Assembly (NCBI GenBank): GCA_943349675.1
Contig: CALQZN010000022.1
Span: forward strand, 1 to 10,005
Length of the DNA stretch: 10,005 nucleotides
DNA from: Candidatus Nomurabacteria bacterium
GTDB lineage: Bacteria > Patescibacteriota > Minisyncoccia > Phycocordibacterales > SBAW01
Reading direction: 5' to 3'
Below the pieces are notes generated by a model. It was not told where the DNA came from and did not search any database. It worked only from the letters and a program-made list of their open reading frames with translations. Made by a program: the position numbers and the translations under genes. Positions 1-5,879 of the stretch are shown piece after piece (the stretch's first letter is position 1; each line of letters starts with the position of its first letter).

Positions 1-99
1 AGCATGTTGCTTGCCTCTGCTGCAGTAAGTATGACAGCTCCATTTAACTTGGTTACCGACTTTTTATCGAACACCTTCTTTGTGCTCGGGTTGTACTAA
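1..99 (+). CDS. C-terminal end of an unidentified hydrophobic protein (partial)
   Basis: The frame beginning at base 1 is open for 32 codons and stops at TAA 97-99. The gene starts outside the window. The visible tail is rich in Leu, Val, Phe and Ala and ends FFVLGLY, which would suit the end of a membrane protein. It has the same direction as the following genes and is closed by a strong intrinsic terminator about 20 bases after its stop, which supports it being a real 3' gene end. Too little is visible to name a family. Confidence 0.55.
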   Translation, partial: SMLLASAAVSMTAPFNLVTDFLSNTFFVLGLY

Positions 100-119
100 A
101 TCTGCATTGTTTGAGCTCG

Positions 120-161
120 AAACCCCCGCAAGGCCTTAGGTCTTGCGGGGGTTTCTTTTTT
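120..161 (+). terminator. Intrinsic terminator after the upstream partial gene
   Basis: A perfect 13-bp stem pairs 120-132 with 142-154 (arms AAACCCCCGCAAG and CTTGCGGGGGTTT). The intervening bases can extend it by CC/GG pairing. It is followed by a T-rich run to about 160. This is a classic rho-independent terminator and separates the partial gene from the secreted-protein gene at 216. Confidence 0.93.
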
Positions 162-215
162 GTGTCAAAGGTGTTAGCGTGTAAGGGTATCCATACGTAA
201 TACGTCTTTATCTAT

Positions 216-1220
216 ATGAAATCACCGATTATAAAGGCTACTTTGGCAGTTTTTGTGGGCGTTCTGCTTTTGGGTGGTGCCCAGAGAGCGAGCGCTGCAC
301 AGCTTACAAGTTCACAAATTCAGGCGATTATATCGCTTCTCCAGTCTTTTAATGCTAGTCCTGCTGCCATTCAGTCGGTTGCAGCCGCTCTAAATGGGAA
401 CCAGGGGTATCCGGGCTATCCTACGTACCCCACGTATCCCAACCCTTCGTACCCTACGCCCACCACCCCAGGATATTATCCTACATACCCAGGCCCTACC
501 TACCCATATCCGGGCCAATATTCGGATGAGACGTTTCGTCTTGATCGAGAATTTACACTCTATCCCGTTCAAATCGCTCACGAAGACCGTGGCGAGCTTA
601 CCCTTACATTCAATCAAATAGACGGCTACGATTCCTATTATTATCGCTCGGGTAGCCGCGACTCAGTTCGTATAACTCTCGGAGTATCGTGTCCGCAAGG
701 TGTGTATTGTGCAACTGTTTGGTACCCAGAGCAGAGTTTTGTGGTAGAAGAGGACGAGAGTGTTCGTTACATGGGCTATGAAGTAACTGTAACCAATATT
801 GACCGCGACCGTGCAACCTTCCGTGTAGAAGACGATAACCGCAATAGTAGTAACAACAATGATGCTTCTATAGCGATAGAAGAGCCTGACCGTGGCGATG
901 ATGTAGAACAAGGCGACACGCTGCGTGTTGAGTGGACAATAGAGGACCGGCCGTCAAATAGCTCGGTGGCGCTCGAGCTCTTTACCGAGTCTGGACGCTC
1001 CATCGGCACCATTGCCGTGGTTGAAGGACGCAGCGGCTCATATAGTTGGCGAGTGCCAACACCAAGCTACTACTGCACTATGCAGTATCCAAATGGCCTT
1101 TGTGGTATGGACTTACGCGGCGACTACTACATCCGCGCTCGGTTGCTTGCAGGAAATGGTTTTGACAACTCCTACGAGTACGATGCAGACGACAGTGGTG
1201 TGTTTACTATAAACCGGTAG
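216..1220 (+). CDS. Secreted multi-domain surface protein with Tyr/Pro-rich linker and C-terminal Ig-like domain
   Basis: This 334-residue exported protein has no recognised enzymatic motif. Residues 1-27 form a signal peptide: MKSPIIK, a hydrophobic core, then the cleavage-like sequence ASA before AQL. Residues about 30-61 (LTSSQIQAIISLLQSFNA...) form a helical module that I associate with secreted Parcubacteria proteins. Residues about 64-102 are a low-complexity linker of repeated YP, YPT and YPG units. Residues about 103-206 look like a beta-rich domain with a Cys159/Cys165 pair. Residues about 218-333 resemble the Kre9/KNH-type Ig-like domain: an I..P..G....GDTLRVEW start, a YSWRVP centre, and a DYYIRA...SGVFTIN end, with Cys287/Cys296 probably bridged. 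Its role is likely cell-surface structure or adhesion (inference). ATG 216 is preceded by TCTAT, as tuf is. The gene stands alone between a terminator and tuf. Confidence 0.85.
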   Translation: MKSPIIKATLAVFVGVLLLGGAQRASAAQLTSSQIQAIISLLQSFNASPAAIQSVAAALNGNQGYPGYPTYPTYPNPSYPTPTTPGYYPTYPGPTYPYPGQYSDETFRLDREFTLYPVQIAHEDRGELTLTFNQIDGYDSYYYRSGSRDSVRITLGVSCPQGVYCATVWYPEQSFVVEEDESVRYMGYEVTVTNIDRDRATFRVEDDNRNSSNNNDASIAIEEPDRGDDVEQGDTLRVEWTIEDRPSNSSVALELFTESGRSIGTIAVVEGRSGSYSWRVPTPSYYCTMQYPNGLCGMDLRGDYYIRARLLAGNGFDNSYEYDADDSGVFTINR

Positions 1221-1228
1221 CCTATTGG

Positions 1229-1257
1229 TTGCGCTTTTTTGCCTGCTTTGTTAGTAT
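1229..1257 (+). promoter_or_regulatory. Candidate tuf promoter
   Basis: TTGCGC (1229-1234) and TAGTAT (1252-1257) lie exactly 17 bp apart, about 70 bases before tuf. The -10 shares the TAnTAT form with the better promoter before rpsS. The -35 matches the consensus only in TTG, so the call is tentative. It would give a leader of about 65 nt. Confidence 0.4.
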
Positions 1258-1328
1258 TGCCACAACGCATCCGTGCGTGGTTTCCTATTGCTCACATTAT
1301 TTTAGTTTATCAATAGCAGAGAATCTAT

Positions 1329-2528
1329 ATGGCAACATTTGAACGGGCAAAGCCGCACGTAAACGTCGGCACAATCGGTCACGTCGACCACGGCAAGACA
1401 ACGCTTACAGCGTCTATTTTGCACACCCTCGACATGGCAAAGGACTTAGGCTTCGGCGCACGCGTTGAAGGCGTTGACGGTATCGACAACGCGCCTGAGG
1501 AAAAGGCACGCGGTATTACCATCGCCCTCCACCACTCCGAATACTGGTCTCCTGAGCGCCACTACGCGCACATCGATGCACCAGGCCACGCCGACTACAT
1601 CAAAAACATGATCACCGGTGCCGCCCAAATGGACGGCGCAGTCTTGGTGGTTGCAGCAACTGACGGCGTTATGCCTCAGACTCGTGAACACGTACTCCTT
1701 GCGTGGCAGGTGGGTGTTCGTAACCTTATCGTCTTCTTGAACAAAGTAGACATGGTTGACGACAACGACCTCATTGACTTGGTGGAAGAAGAGGTCCGCG
1801 AGCTCCTCACCAAACAAGGTTTTGATGGCAAAAACACCCCGGTTATCCGCGGTTCTGGCCTCAAAGCGCTTGAAAGCAACGACTTGAACAATGAATGGTC
1901 ACAAAAAGTGCTTGAGCTTGTTAAGACCATGGACAGCTACATCCCACTCCCAGTGCGTGAGATGGACAAGCCATTCCTTATGCCAATCGAAGACATATTC
2001 TCAATTGAAGGTCGCGGCACTGTGGTAACAGGCCGTATCGAGCGTGGTCAAGTAAAAGTAGGTGAGGAAGTCGAAATCATCGGCCTTCAGCCAACTGCAA
2101 AGACCACCATTACCGGTATCGAGATGTTCAACAAACAGCTCGAAAGCGGTATGGCAGGCGACAACGCAGGTATCCTCCTTCGTGGTACTAAAAAAGAAGA
2201 CATTCATCGCGGCCAGGTATTGTCAAAAACTGGCTCCGTGACTCCACATACCGAATTTGAAGGCGAGGTATACATTCTCAACAAAGAAGAGGGTGGCCGC
2301 CATACTCCATTCTTTTCAGGTTACAAACCACAGTTCTATATCCGCACAACAGACGTAACTGGTGAAGTAACGCTTGCAGAGGGAACCGAGATGGTTATGC
2401 CAGGCGACACAGTGACCTTTAAAGTAAAACTAGTTGCACCAATTGCGCTTGAAGAGAAGCAGCGCTTTGCTGTGCGTGAGGGTGGCAAGACTGTGGGTGC
2501 AGGTGTTGTGACAAAGATTGTTGCGTAA
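1329..2528 (+). CDS. tuf: Translation elongation factor Tu
   Basis: EF-Tu is the GTPase that carries aminoacyl-tRNA to the ribosomal A site. At 399 residues it has normal length. Visible motifs are the P-loop GHVDHGKT (17-24), switch I RGITI (61-65), DAPGH (83-87) with the catalytic His87 (His84 in E. coli), and the base-specificity motif NKVD (138-141). The G5 motif reads GSGLKAL (175-181), where SALKAL is usual. Domains 2 and 3 follow, with RGTVVTGRIERG, GGRHTPFF and the C-terminal VGAGVV. After RGITI the usual NTSHVEY reads ALHHSEY, an uncommon set of changes beside the aminoacyl-tRNA 3' end. ATG 1329 gives the canonical N-terminus. It has no Shine-Dalgarno site and is preceded by CTAT. 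The next gene is rpsJ, the usual junction of the str and S10 operons, although no fusA lies directly upstream here. Confidence 0.99.
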   Translation: MATFERAKPHVNVGTIGHVDHGKTTLTASILHTLDMAKDLGFGARVEGVDGIDNAPEEKARGITIALHHSEYWSPERHYAHIDAPGHADYIKNMITGAAQMDGAVLVVAATDGVMPQTREHVLLAWQVGVRNLIVFLNKVDMVDDNDLIDLVEEEVRELLTKQGFDGKNTPVIRGSGLKALESNDLNNEWSQKVLELVKTMDSYIPLPVREMDKPFLMPIEDIFSIEGRGTVVTGRIERGQVKVGEEVEIIGLQPTAKTTITGIEMFNKQLESGMAGDNAGILLRGTKKEDIHRGQVLSKTGSVTPHTEFEGEVYILNKEEGGRHTPFFSGYKPQFYIRTTDVTGEVTLAEGTEMVMPGDTVTFKVKLVAPIALEEKQRFAVREGGKTVGAGVVTKIVA

Positions 2529-2560
2529 CAGCCGAATTATTAGGAAGAGTAAGCTAAAGC

Positions 2561-2591
2561 GAGTATAGGTTACTCCGACGCAAGGTCGGAG
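2561..2591 (+). promoter_or_regulatory. Two competing hairpins in the tuf-rpsJ intergenic region
   Basis: The 87-base gap contains GAGTA (2561-2565) pairing with TACTC (2571-2575). It also contains CTCCGAC (2573-2579) pairing with GTCGGAG (2585-2591) around a 5-base loop. The two stems share 2573-2575, so only one can form fully. No T-run follows, so this is not a terminator. It could be a protein-binding leader, an RNA processing site or a stabiliser; that role is inference. Confidence 0.45.
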
Positions 2592-2615
2592 AGAACTAGA
2601 CTTAAAACAGAAAAA

Positions 2616-2987
2616 ATGGCTACCGAAGAAACAAAAAAGACCCCAGTAAAGCGTGCGCGTAAAGCGGCAGCTCCTGCAACAGTACAGCGTTTGCGCATCA
2701 AGGTGCGGGCGTACGAACACAAAGTGCTCGATGCGTCAGTGCGCCAAATAATGGACACGGCACTGCGTTATGATGCAAAAATTGCAGGCCCAATACCGCT
2801 CCCGACCGAGATAAAAAAATATACCGTCAACCGTTCAACCTTCGTCTACAAAGATGCACGTGAACAGTTTGAGATGCGCATCCACAAACGTTTGATAGAC
2901 ATTATTGACCCGTCTCCCAAGGTTATTGAGGCGCTCACTAACCTCTCGCTACCCTCTGGTGTGACAATAGATGTAAAAATGGTGTAA
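2616..2987 (+). CDS. rpsJ: 30S ribosomal protein S10
   Basis: S10 (uS10) sits in the head of the small subunit and in other bacteria also partners NusB in antitermination. The S10 fold begins near residue 24 (QRLRIKVRAYEHKVLD). It continues through AGPIPLPTEIKKYTVNRSTFVYKD and the EQFEMRIHKRLIDI block and ends in SGVTIDVKMV. At 123 residues it exceeds the usual ~102, because about 22 extra Lys/Arg/Ala-rich residues precede the conserved fold. ATG 2616 is the only good start and lies behind an A-rich stretch (CAGAAAAA) with no Shine-Dalgarno site. Unusually, a strong terminator follows 13 bases after the stop, so S10 is transcriptionally separated from the rest of the operon that normally bears its name. 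Confidence 0.98.
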   Translation: MATEETKKTPVKRARKAAAPATVQRLRIKVRAYEHKVLDASVRQIMDTALRYDAKIAGPIPLPTEIKKYTVNRSTFVYKDAREQFEMRIHKRLIDIIDPSPKVIEALTNLSLPSGVTIDVKMV

Positions 2988-3000
2988 GAAAAATTATCCA

Positions 3001-3034
3001 AAAAAAACACTCCGCACGCGGAGTGTTTTTTTTT
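3001..3034 (+). terminator. Strong intrinsic terminator after rpsJ
   Basis: The stem CACTCCG (3008-3014) pairs with CGGAGTG (3019-3025) around the loop CACG. It is extended by seven A's (3001-3007) facing nine T's (3026-3034). The symmetric A/T flanks could allow termination on both strands. It closes the tuf-rpsJ unit. Confidence 0.95.
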
Positions 3035-3035
3035 G

Positions 3036-3063
3036 TTTACAAAAATTTATTCTCCTGTATACT
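3036..3063 (+). promoter_or_regulatory. Promoter for the candidate RNA between rpsJ and rplC
   Basis: TTTACA (3036-3041, five of six consensus bases) and TATACT (3058-3063) lie 16 bp apart. TG directly precedes the -10, and the block TGTATACTTGA (3056-3066) recurs exactly before the gene at 6592. Transcription should start near 3070. The promoter lies immediately after the rpsJ terminator and far from any start codon, which is why an RNA product is suspected. Confidence 0.65.
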
Positions 3064-3112
3064 TGAAACGAGTTGCTCATTGGTTTGTGAATTCACAAAG
3101 ACAGAATTTCGG

Positions 3113-3138
3113 TCTGAGAGAATGTCTCGGATTTTTTT
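3113..3138 (+). terminator. Internal terminator-like hairpin (possible attenuator)
   Basis: TCTGAGA (3113-3119) pairs with TCTCGGA (3125-3131), seven pairs including one G-U, around the loop GAATG. Seven T's follow (3132-3138). The upstream AGAC (3099-3102) can instead pair with GTCT (3112-3115) and so disrupt it, and the downstream rod can also sequester TTTT 3135-3138. The arrangement looks like a conditional terminator. Confidence 0.5.
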
Positions 3139-3219
3139 ATTGGGTTTCGTGCGGCAAAGGGTCCCGGCTCTCCAAAAGGGCGGGGTATGCTGTAGCGAAT
3201 GCCAATAAAAGAAATTTCT

Positions 3220-3255
3220 ACACAAAAGCCCACCCAGAAAGGTGGGCTTTTGTGT
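3220..3255 (+). terminator. Strong 15-bp inverted repeat, intrinsic terminator
   Basis: A perfect 15-bp stem pairs 3220-3234 with 3241-3255 around the loop CAGAAA. The core is AAAAGCCCACC/GGTGGGCTTTT. The T-run (CTTTTGTGT) is short but typical of terminators with A/T-rich stem bases. It ends the candidate RNA and isolates rplC from upstream transcription. Confidence 0.85.
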
Positions 3256-3261
3256 ACCCAG

Positions 3262-3290
3262 TTGCTCTTTTTTGGGCACTCGTGTATATT
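3262..3290 (+). promoter_or_regulatory. Promoter of the rplC-rplD-rplW-rplB unit
   Basis: TTGCTC (3262-3267) and TATATT (3285-3290, five of six consensus bases) are separated by 17 bp. TG directly precedes the -10 box, as at 3058 and 6577. The predicted start near 3297 gives a leader of about 50 nt before rplC. Two terminators lie upstream, so a promoter is needed here. Confidence 0.6.
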
Positions 3291-3294
3291 GCTT

Positions 3295-3335
3295 GGGACG
3301 CGAATACATAGCGTTGCCCACGTCCCCTCGGGGAC
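3295..3335 (+). promoter_or_regulatory. rplC leader with mutually exclusive hairpins
   Basis: GTCCC (3322-3326) can pair with GGGAC (3331-3335) to form a tight hairpin whose base is 11 nt before the rplC ATG. The same CGTCCC (3321-3326) is also perfectly complementary to GGGACG (3295-3300). ACGC (3298-3301) can also pair with GCGT (3311-3314). Such switching leaders are common in r-protein autoregulation, and L4 controls the S10 operon in enterobacteria. A role here is inference. The predicted transcription start lies within 3295-3300, so the long-range stem may form only partly. Confidence 0.4.
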
Positions 3336-3346
3336 CAATAGACAAC

Positions 3347-3973
3347 ATGGTTAAATTTATACTTGGAACAAAGGGTAAAATGACGACTGTCTTTACAGAA
3401 GACGGTCGTTCGTACGCTGCAACAGTGGTTGTGGCGGCTCCTGTCTTGGTGACCCAGGTCAAAACAGTCGAAAAAGATGGCTACAACGCAGTACAGGTTG
3501 GTGCGGGTGAGACAAAAGAATCTCATGTAAACAAAGCGCAGCTTGGCCATGCAAAAGGCAAGGCACTAAAGCACTTTAAAGAAGTTCGTCAGCGCGATGG
3601 CGCACTACCAGAGGGGGTAGAGGTAGGGGCAACAGTTGATGTCTCTGCGTTTGCTGTAGGAGACAGCGTTACCGTATCTGCGACATCAAAAGGAAAAGGC
3701 TTCCAGGGCGTTATCAAACGTCACGGCTTCCACGGTGGTCCACGCTCGCACGGTCAAAAGCACTCTGAACGCTCCCCCGGCTCCATCGGCGGTGGCGGCG
3801 GACGTGCCGGTGGTCGTGTTGCAAAAGGTATGCGCATGGCAGGCCGTATGGGCAGTGACCGTGTGACGGTCCGCAACCTGCGTGTGTTGCAAGTACATCT
3901 TGAAACAGGCGAGTTGGTAATTGCAGGTGCTGTACCTGGACGCCCAGGCACACTTGTCGAAGTGCGCGGCTAG
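3347..3973 (+). CDS. rplC: 50S ribosomal protein L3
   Basis: L3 (uL3) is an early assembly protein whose long loop reaches toward the peptidyl transferase centre. The 208 residues include an N-terminal barrel start (FILGTKGKMTTVFTEDG) and the QVKTVEKDGYNAVQVG segment. The L3 core follows: GKGFQGVIKRHGFHGGPRSHG, then a Gly-rich loop and KGMRMAGRMGSDRVTVRNL (residues about 117-178). The loop reads MAGRMG with Arg167, where proteobacterial L3 has the glutamine methylated by PrmB, so that modification is not expected. The frame is open farther upstream, but those codons encode unrelated residues across the promoter and leader. ATG 3347 is therefore the start. It is one of only four starts here without a T at -1. 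It leads a unit with rplD, rplW and rplB. Confidence 0.98.
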   Translation: MVKFILGTKGKMTTVFTEDGRSYAATVVVAAPVLVTQVKTVEKDGYNAVQVGAGETKESHVNKAQLGHAKGKALKHFKEVRQRDGALPEGVEVGATVDVSAFAVGDSVTVSATSKGKGFQGVIKRHGFHGGPRSHGQKHSERSPGSIGGGGGRAGGRVAKGMRMAGRMGSDRVTVRNLRVLQVHLETGELVIAGAVPGRPGTLVEVRG

Positions 3974-3987
3974 ACCCACATATTTTT

Positions 3988-4701
3988 ATGGAAAAGACTA
4001 CAAAAACAAAGAAAGAAAAAATGCCTACAAGCGCTTTGCAGGCGCCGCTGTACACCAGTGCAGGCGTACAGTCGGGGACGATTGACCTGCCAGAGAGTAT
4101 TTTTGGACTGCCTTGGAACGCAGACTTGGTGCACTTGACTACTACTGCCATGCAGGCAAATGCTCGCGGGCCTATTGCGCACACCAAAGACCGCGGTGAG
4201 GTACGTGGAGGTGGTAAAAAGCCTTGGAAGCAAAAAGGTACCGGCCGCGCTCGCCACGGGTCGTCACGTTCTCCTATTTGGAAGGGTGGCGGTATGACCC
4301 ATGGGCCTCGCAATGAAAAGATTTACGCACAGAAAATAAACCGCCAAGCACGCCAGAAGGCACTCTTGGTTGTACTGTCTCGCAAGGCAAAGGATGGAGA
4401 GATTATCTTTATAGACTCTCTGGAAATGCAGGAGCCAAAAGCTGCACAGGCAAAAATGGTGCTCGCTGGCCTGTCGAAAGCAGGGTTTGCGCTGCAAAAG
4501 AAGCGCAACGCAGCGTTGCTGGCGCTCCCTGTGGTCCACATCCCAACCATGAAGAGCTTTGGTAACTTTGCCAACGTTGTGGTCGAGGAGGTGCGCAACC
4601 TAAACCCGCTGAACGTTTTGTCGACTAAGTACTTGGTAATTGCAGACCCTAAGGCGGCGTTTGAAATTTTGTCGAAGAAGAAAATCGTAAAGACCCAATA
4701 A
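3988..4701 (+). CDS. rplD: 50S ribosomal protein L4
   Basis: L4 (uL4) binds domain I of 23S rRNA and its extended loop lines the peptide exit tunnel. In some bacteria it represses its own operon. The tunnel loop signature is clear: TKDRGEVRGGGKKPWKQKG (66-84), TGRARHGSSRSP (85-96), then IWKGGGMTHGP. The C-terminal Rossmann-like half includes KALLVVLSRKAKDGEIIFIDSL and ends VLSTKYLVIADPKAAFEIL. At 237 residues it is longer than the usual ~205, partly through a Lys/Thr-rich N-terminal tail. ATG 3988 is 14 nt after rplC and has the TTT-ATG context. An alternative ATG at 4021 (Met12) would remove most of that tail and leave a more ordinary N-terminus, so the exact start is not certain. Confidence 0.97.
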   Translation: MEKTTKTKKEKMPTSALQAPLYTSAGVQSGTIDLPESIFGLPWNADLVHLTTTAMQANARGPIAHTKDRGEVRGGGKKPWKQKGTGRARHGSSRSPIWKGGGMTHGPRNEKIYAQKINRQARQKALLVVLSRKAKDGEIIFIDSLEMQEPKAAQAKMVLAGLSKAGFALQKKRNAALLALPVVHIPTMKSFGNFANVVVEEVRNLNPLNVLSTKYLVIADPKAAFEILSKKKIVKTQ

Positions 4702-4705
4702 GTAT

Positions 4706-4993
4706 ATGGAAAAACACGCTGGAAAAATAATCCTCTCGCCACGCATTACCGAAAAGGGCGCCTACCTCTCTGACCAAGGTGCGTATGTCTTTAACGTAGT
4801 GCAGGGGGCAAACAAGTTTGAGGTAAAGGCTGCGGTAGAGGAGCTCTACAAAGTGACGCCTCGCATGGTGCGCATGGTGACCATCCCTCGCAAACAAGTA
4901 CGCTCGCGCAAGACAAACCGCATAGGTCAGAGTCGTGGCGGCAAAAAAGCCTACGTGTATCTTAAAAAGGGGGAGACGCTAGAGATTGCATAA
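4706..4993 (+). CDS. rplW: 50S ribosomal protein L23
   Basis: L23 (uL23) lies at the exit of the peptide tunnel, where trigger factor and SRP dock. The 95 residues match the family length. The signature runs LSPRITEKGAYLSDQGAYVF, then VQGANKFEVKAAVEELYKV (about residues 10-50), and a basic loop with RKQVRSRKTNRIGQ precedes the C-terminal KKAYVYLKKGETLEIA strand. The gene starts 4 nt after rplD with TAT directly before ATG and no Shine-Dalgarno site, and ends 7 nt before rplB. Confidence 0.98.
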   Translation: MEKHAGKIILSPRITEKGAYLSDQGAYVFNVVQGANKFEVKAAVEELYKVTPRMVRMVTIPRKQVRSRKTNRIGQSRGGKKAYVYLKKGETLEIA

Positions 4994-5000
4994 TATTTAT

Positions 5001-5849
5001 ATGAAAAAGTATCGACCATACACAAAATCACGTCGGCATATGACGACCGTAAGCTTTAAAGACAAGCTAACCGTATCTGAGCCGCACAAAGCACTAACAC
5101 AAGGCGGCAAACGCTACATGGGCCGCAATAATGCAGGCCGCATCACGGTGCGCCACAAAGGTGGTGGGCATAAACGCCTCTACCGTGCTGTAGACTTTAC
5201 CTACAAAAAACTCGTCCCAGCGGTTGTAGAGACTGTCGAGTACGACCCAAACCGCTCAGGCTTTATTGGCCTCTTGCTCTACAAAGATGGTGAGCGCCGT
5301 TACGCACTGCTCCCTGGCACCGTGACTGCTGGCAGCCAAATTATTACTGCAGAGGATGCGCCAATCGCACCCGGCAATCGTACGCAACTTAAAAATGTCC
5401 CTATTGGTGGCTTTGTCTACAACGTGGAACTTAAGCCGGGTAACGGTGGCAAGCTTGGCCGCTCGGCAGGTACCCACATCGAGGTAATTGCACGCGATAA
5501 TGGCTACGTAGACCTTAAGATGCCATCGAGCGAGGTACGCAAAGTGCTCGAGACCTGCTGGGCAACCTTGGGTGAGGTGTCCAACGATGAGCATCACCTG
5601 GTGACTCTTGGCAAAGCTGGACGCTCACGCTGGAAGGGTATCCGCCCTACGGTGCGCGGTACCGCTATGAACCCCGTAGACCACCCACATGGCGGTGGTG
5701 AAGGCCGCCAGGGCCGCGGGCTCCGCCGGGCAAAGACCCTTTGGGGTAAGCCATCGGGCAAGGGACAAAAAACCCGCACTCCTAAGAAATATTCAAACTA
5801 TCTGATTGTAAGTCGCCGGAAAGTAGGAAAGAGAAGTAAAAAACAGTAA
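5001..5849 (+). CDS. rplB: 50S ribosomal protein L2
   Basis: L2 (uL2) is needed for subunit association and sits near the peptidyl transferase centre. The 282 residues are close to the usual ~275. The N-terminal part shows GRNNAGRITVRHKGGGHKRL (41-60). The RNA-binding core shows PIGGFVYNVELKPGNGG and SAGTHIEVIAR. The C-terminal loop reads RPTVRGTAMNPVDHPHGGG, with Asp227 and His228 matching the E. coli Asp228/His229 pair. An in-frame TTG at 4986 would overlap rplW and add only five residues. ATG 5001 has TAT directly before it and gives the standard N-terminus. The tail VGKRSKKQ and its stop are repeated in frame just downstream (5880-5906) after a palindrome. The usual next gene, rpsS, is displaced by about 1.4 kb. 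Confidence 0.98.
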   Translation: MKKYRPYTKSRRHMTTVSFKDKLTVSEPHKALTQGGKRYMGRNNAGRITVRHKGGGHKRLYRAVDFTYKKLVPAVVETVEYDPNRSGFIGLLLYKDGERRYALLPGTVTAGSQIITAEDAPIAPGNRTQLKNVPIGGFVYNVELKPGNGGKLGRSAGTHIEVIARDNGYVDLKMPSSEVRKVLETCWATLGEVSNDEHHLVTLGKAGRSRWKGIRPTVRGTAMNPVDHPHGGGEGRQGRGLRRAKTLWGKPSGKGQKTRTPKKYSNYLIVSRRKVGKRSKKQ

Positions 5850-5858
5850 TCGCCGCAA

Positions 5859-5878
5859 CCTGCCTGCCGGCAGGCAGG
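5859..5878. repeat. 20-base perfect palindrome after rplB
   Basis: CCTGCCTGCCGGCAGGCAGG is its own reverse complement and is built from CCTG/CAGG units around CCGG. It begins 9 bases after the rplB stop and has no T-run after it, so it is not a standard terminator. GC-rich palindromes of this kind can be dispersed repeats, and that should be tested genome-wide. It lies between the two copies of the L2 tail. Confidence 0.9.
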
Positions 5879-5879
5879 A

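Larger units (their letters stand above)
3070..3255 (+). ncRNA. Candidate structured RNA (small RNA or attenuated leader) upstream of rplC
   Basis: This stretch starts about 7 bases after a good -10 box and ends at a 15-bp terminator, giving about 185 nt. It contains a perfect 16-base palindrome TTTGTGAATTCACAAA (3084-3099) and a 7-bp hairpin with T7 (3113-3138). A long imperfect rod spans 3135-3210: TTTTATTGG/CCAATAAAA (3135-3143 with 3202-3210), TTCGT/GCGAA, GCGGCA/TGCTGT, then CCC/GGG and GCTC/GGGC under a TCCAAAA loop. The rod uses the same T's as the internal terminator, so the two structures compete. Short frames across it resemble no protein and have no plausible start. I see no signature of tmRNA, RNase P, SRP RNA or a riboswitch class that I can recall. 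A 6S-like RNA or an r-protein leader are possibilities. The exact 5' end is inferred. Confidence 0.5.

Noticed and set aside
198..203. TAATAC as a -10 box for the secreted-protein gene, with TTAGCG (174-179) as -35
   Set aside because: Only three of six -10 matches and an 18-bp spacer to a poor -35; no better promoter was visible in the short gap.
394..621. Frames on either strand within the Tyr/Pro repeat of the secreted protein
   Set aside because: Shadows produced by the repetitive codons; low complexity and no independent start signals.
1212..1240. Possible terminator after the secreted-protein gene (AACC 1212-1215 / GGTT 1227-1230, T6 at 1235-1240)
   Set aside because: Only four solid pairs, a long loop overlapping the stop codon and a 4-base gap before the T's; too weak to call.
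3023..3311. Overlapping short reading frames on both strands between rpsJ and rplC
   Set aside because: They run through terminators, promoters and a base-paired rod, have no plausible starts and resemble no protein; the region reads as regulatory or RNA.
3242..3346. 35-residue N-terminal extension of L3
   Set aside because: The extra codons cross a promoter and leader hairpin and encode residues unrelated to L3; ATG 3347 gives the canonical start.
4986..5000. TTG start for L2 overlapping rplW
   Set aside because: Adds five residues not in the family and overlaps the rplW end; ATG 5001 has the favoured TAT context.
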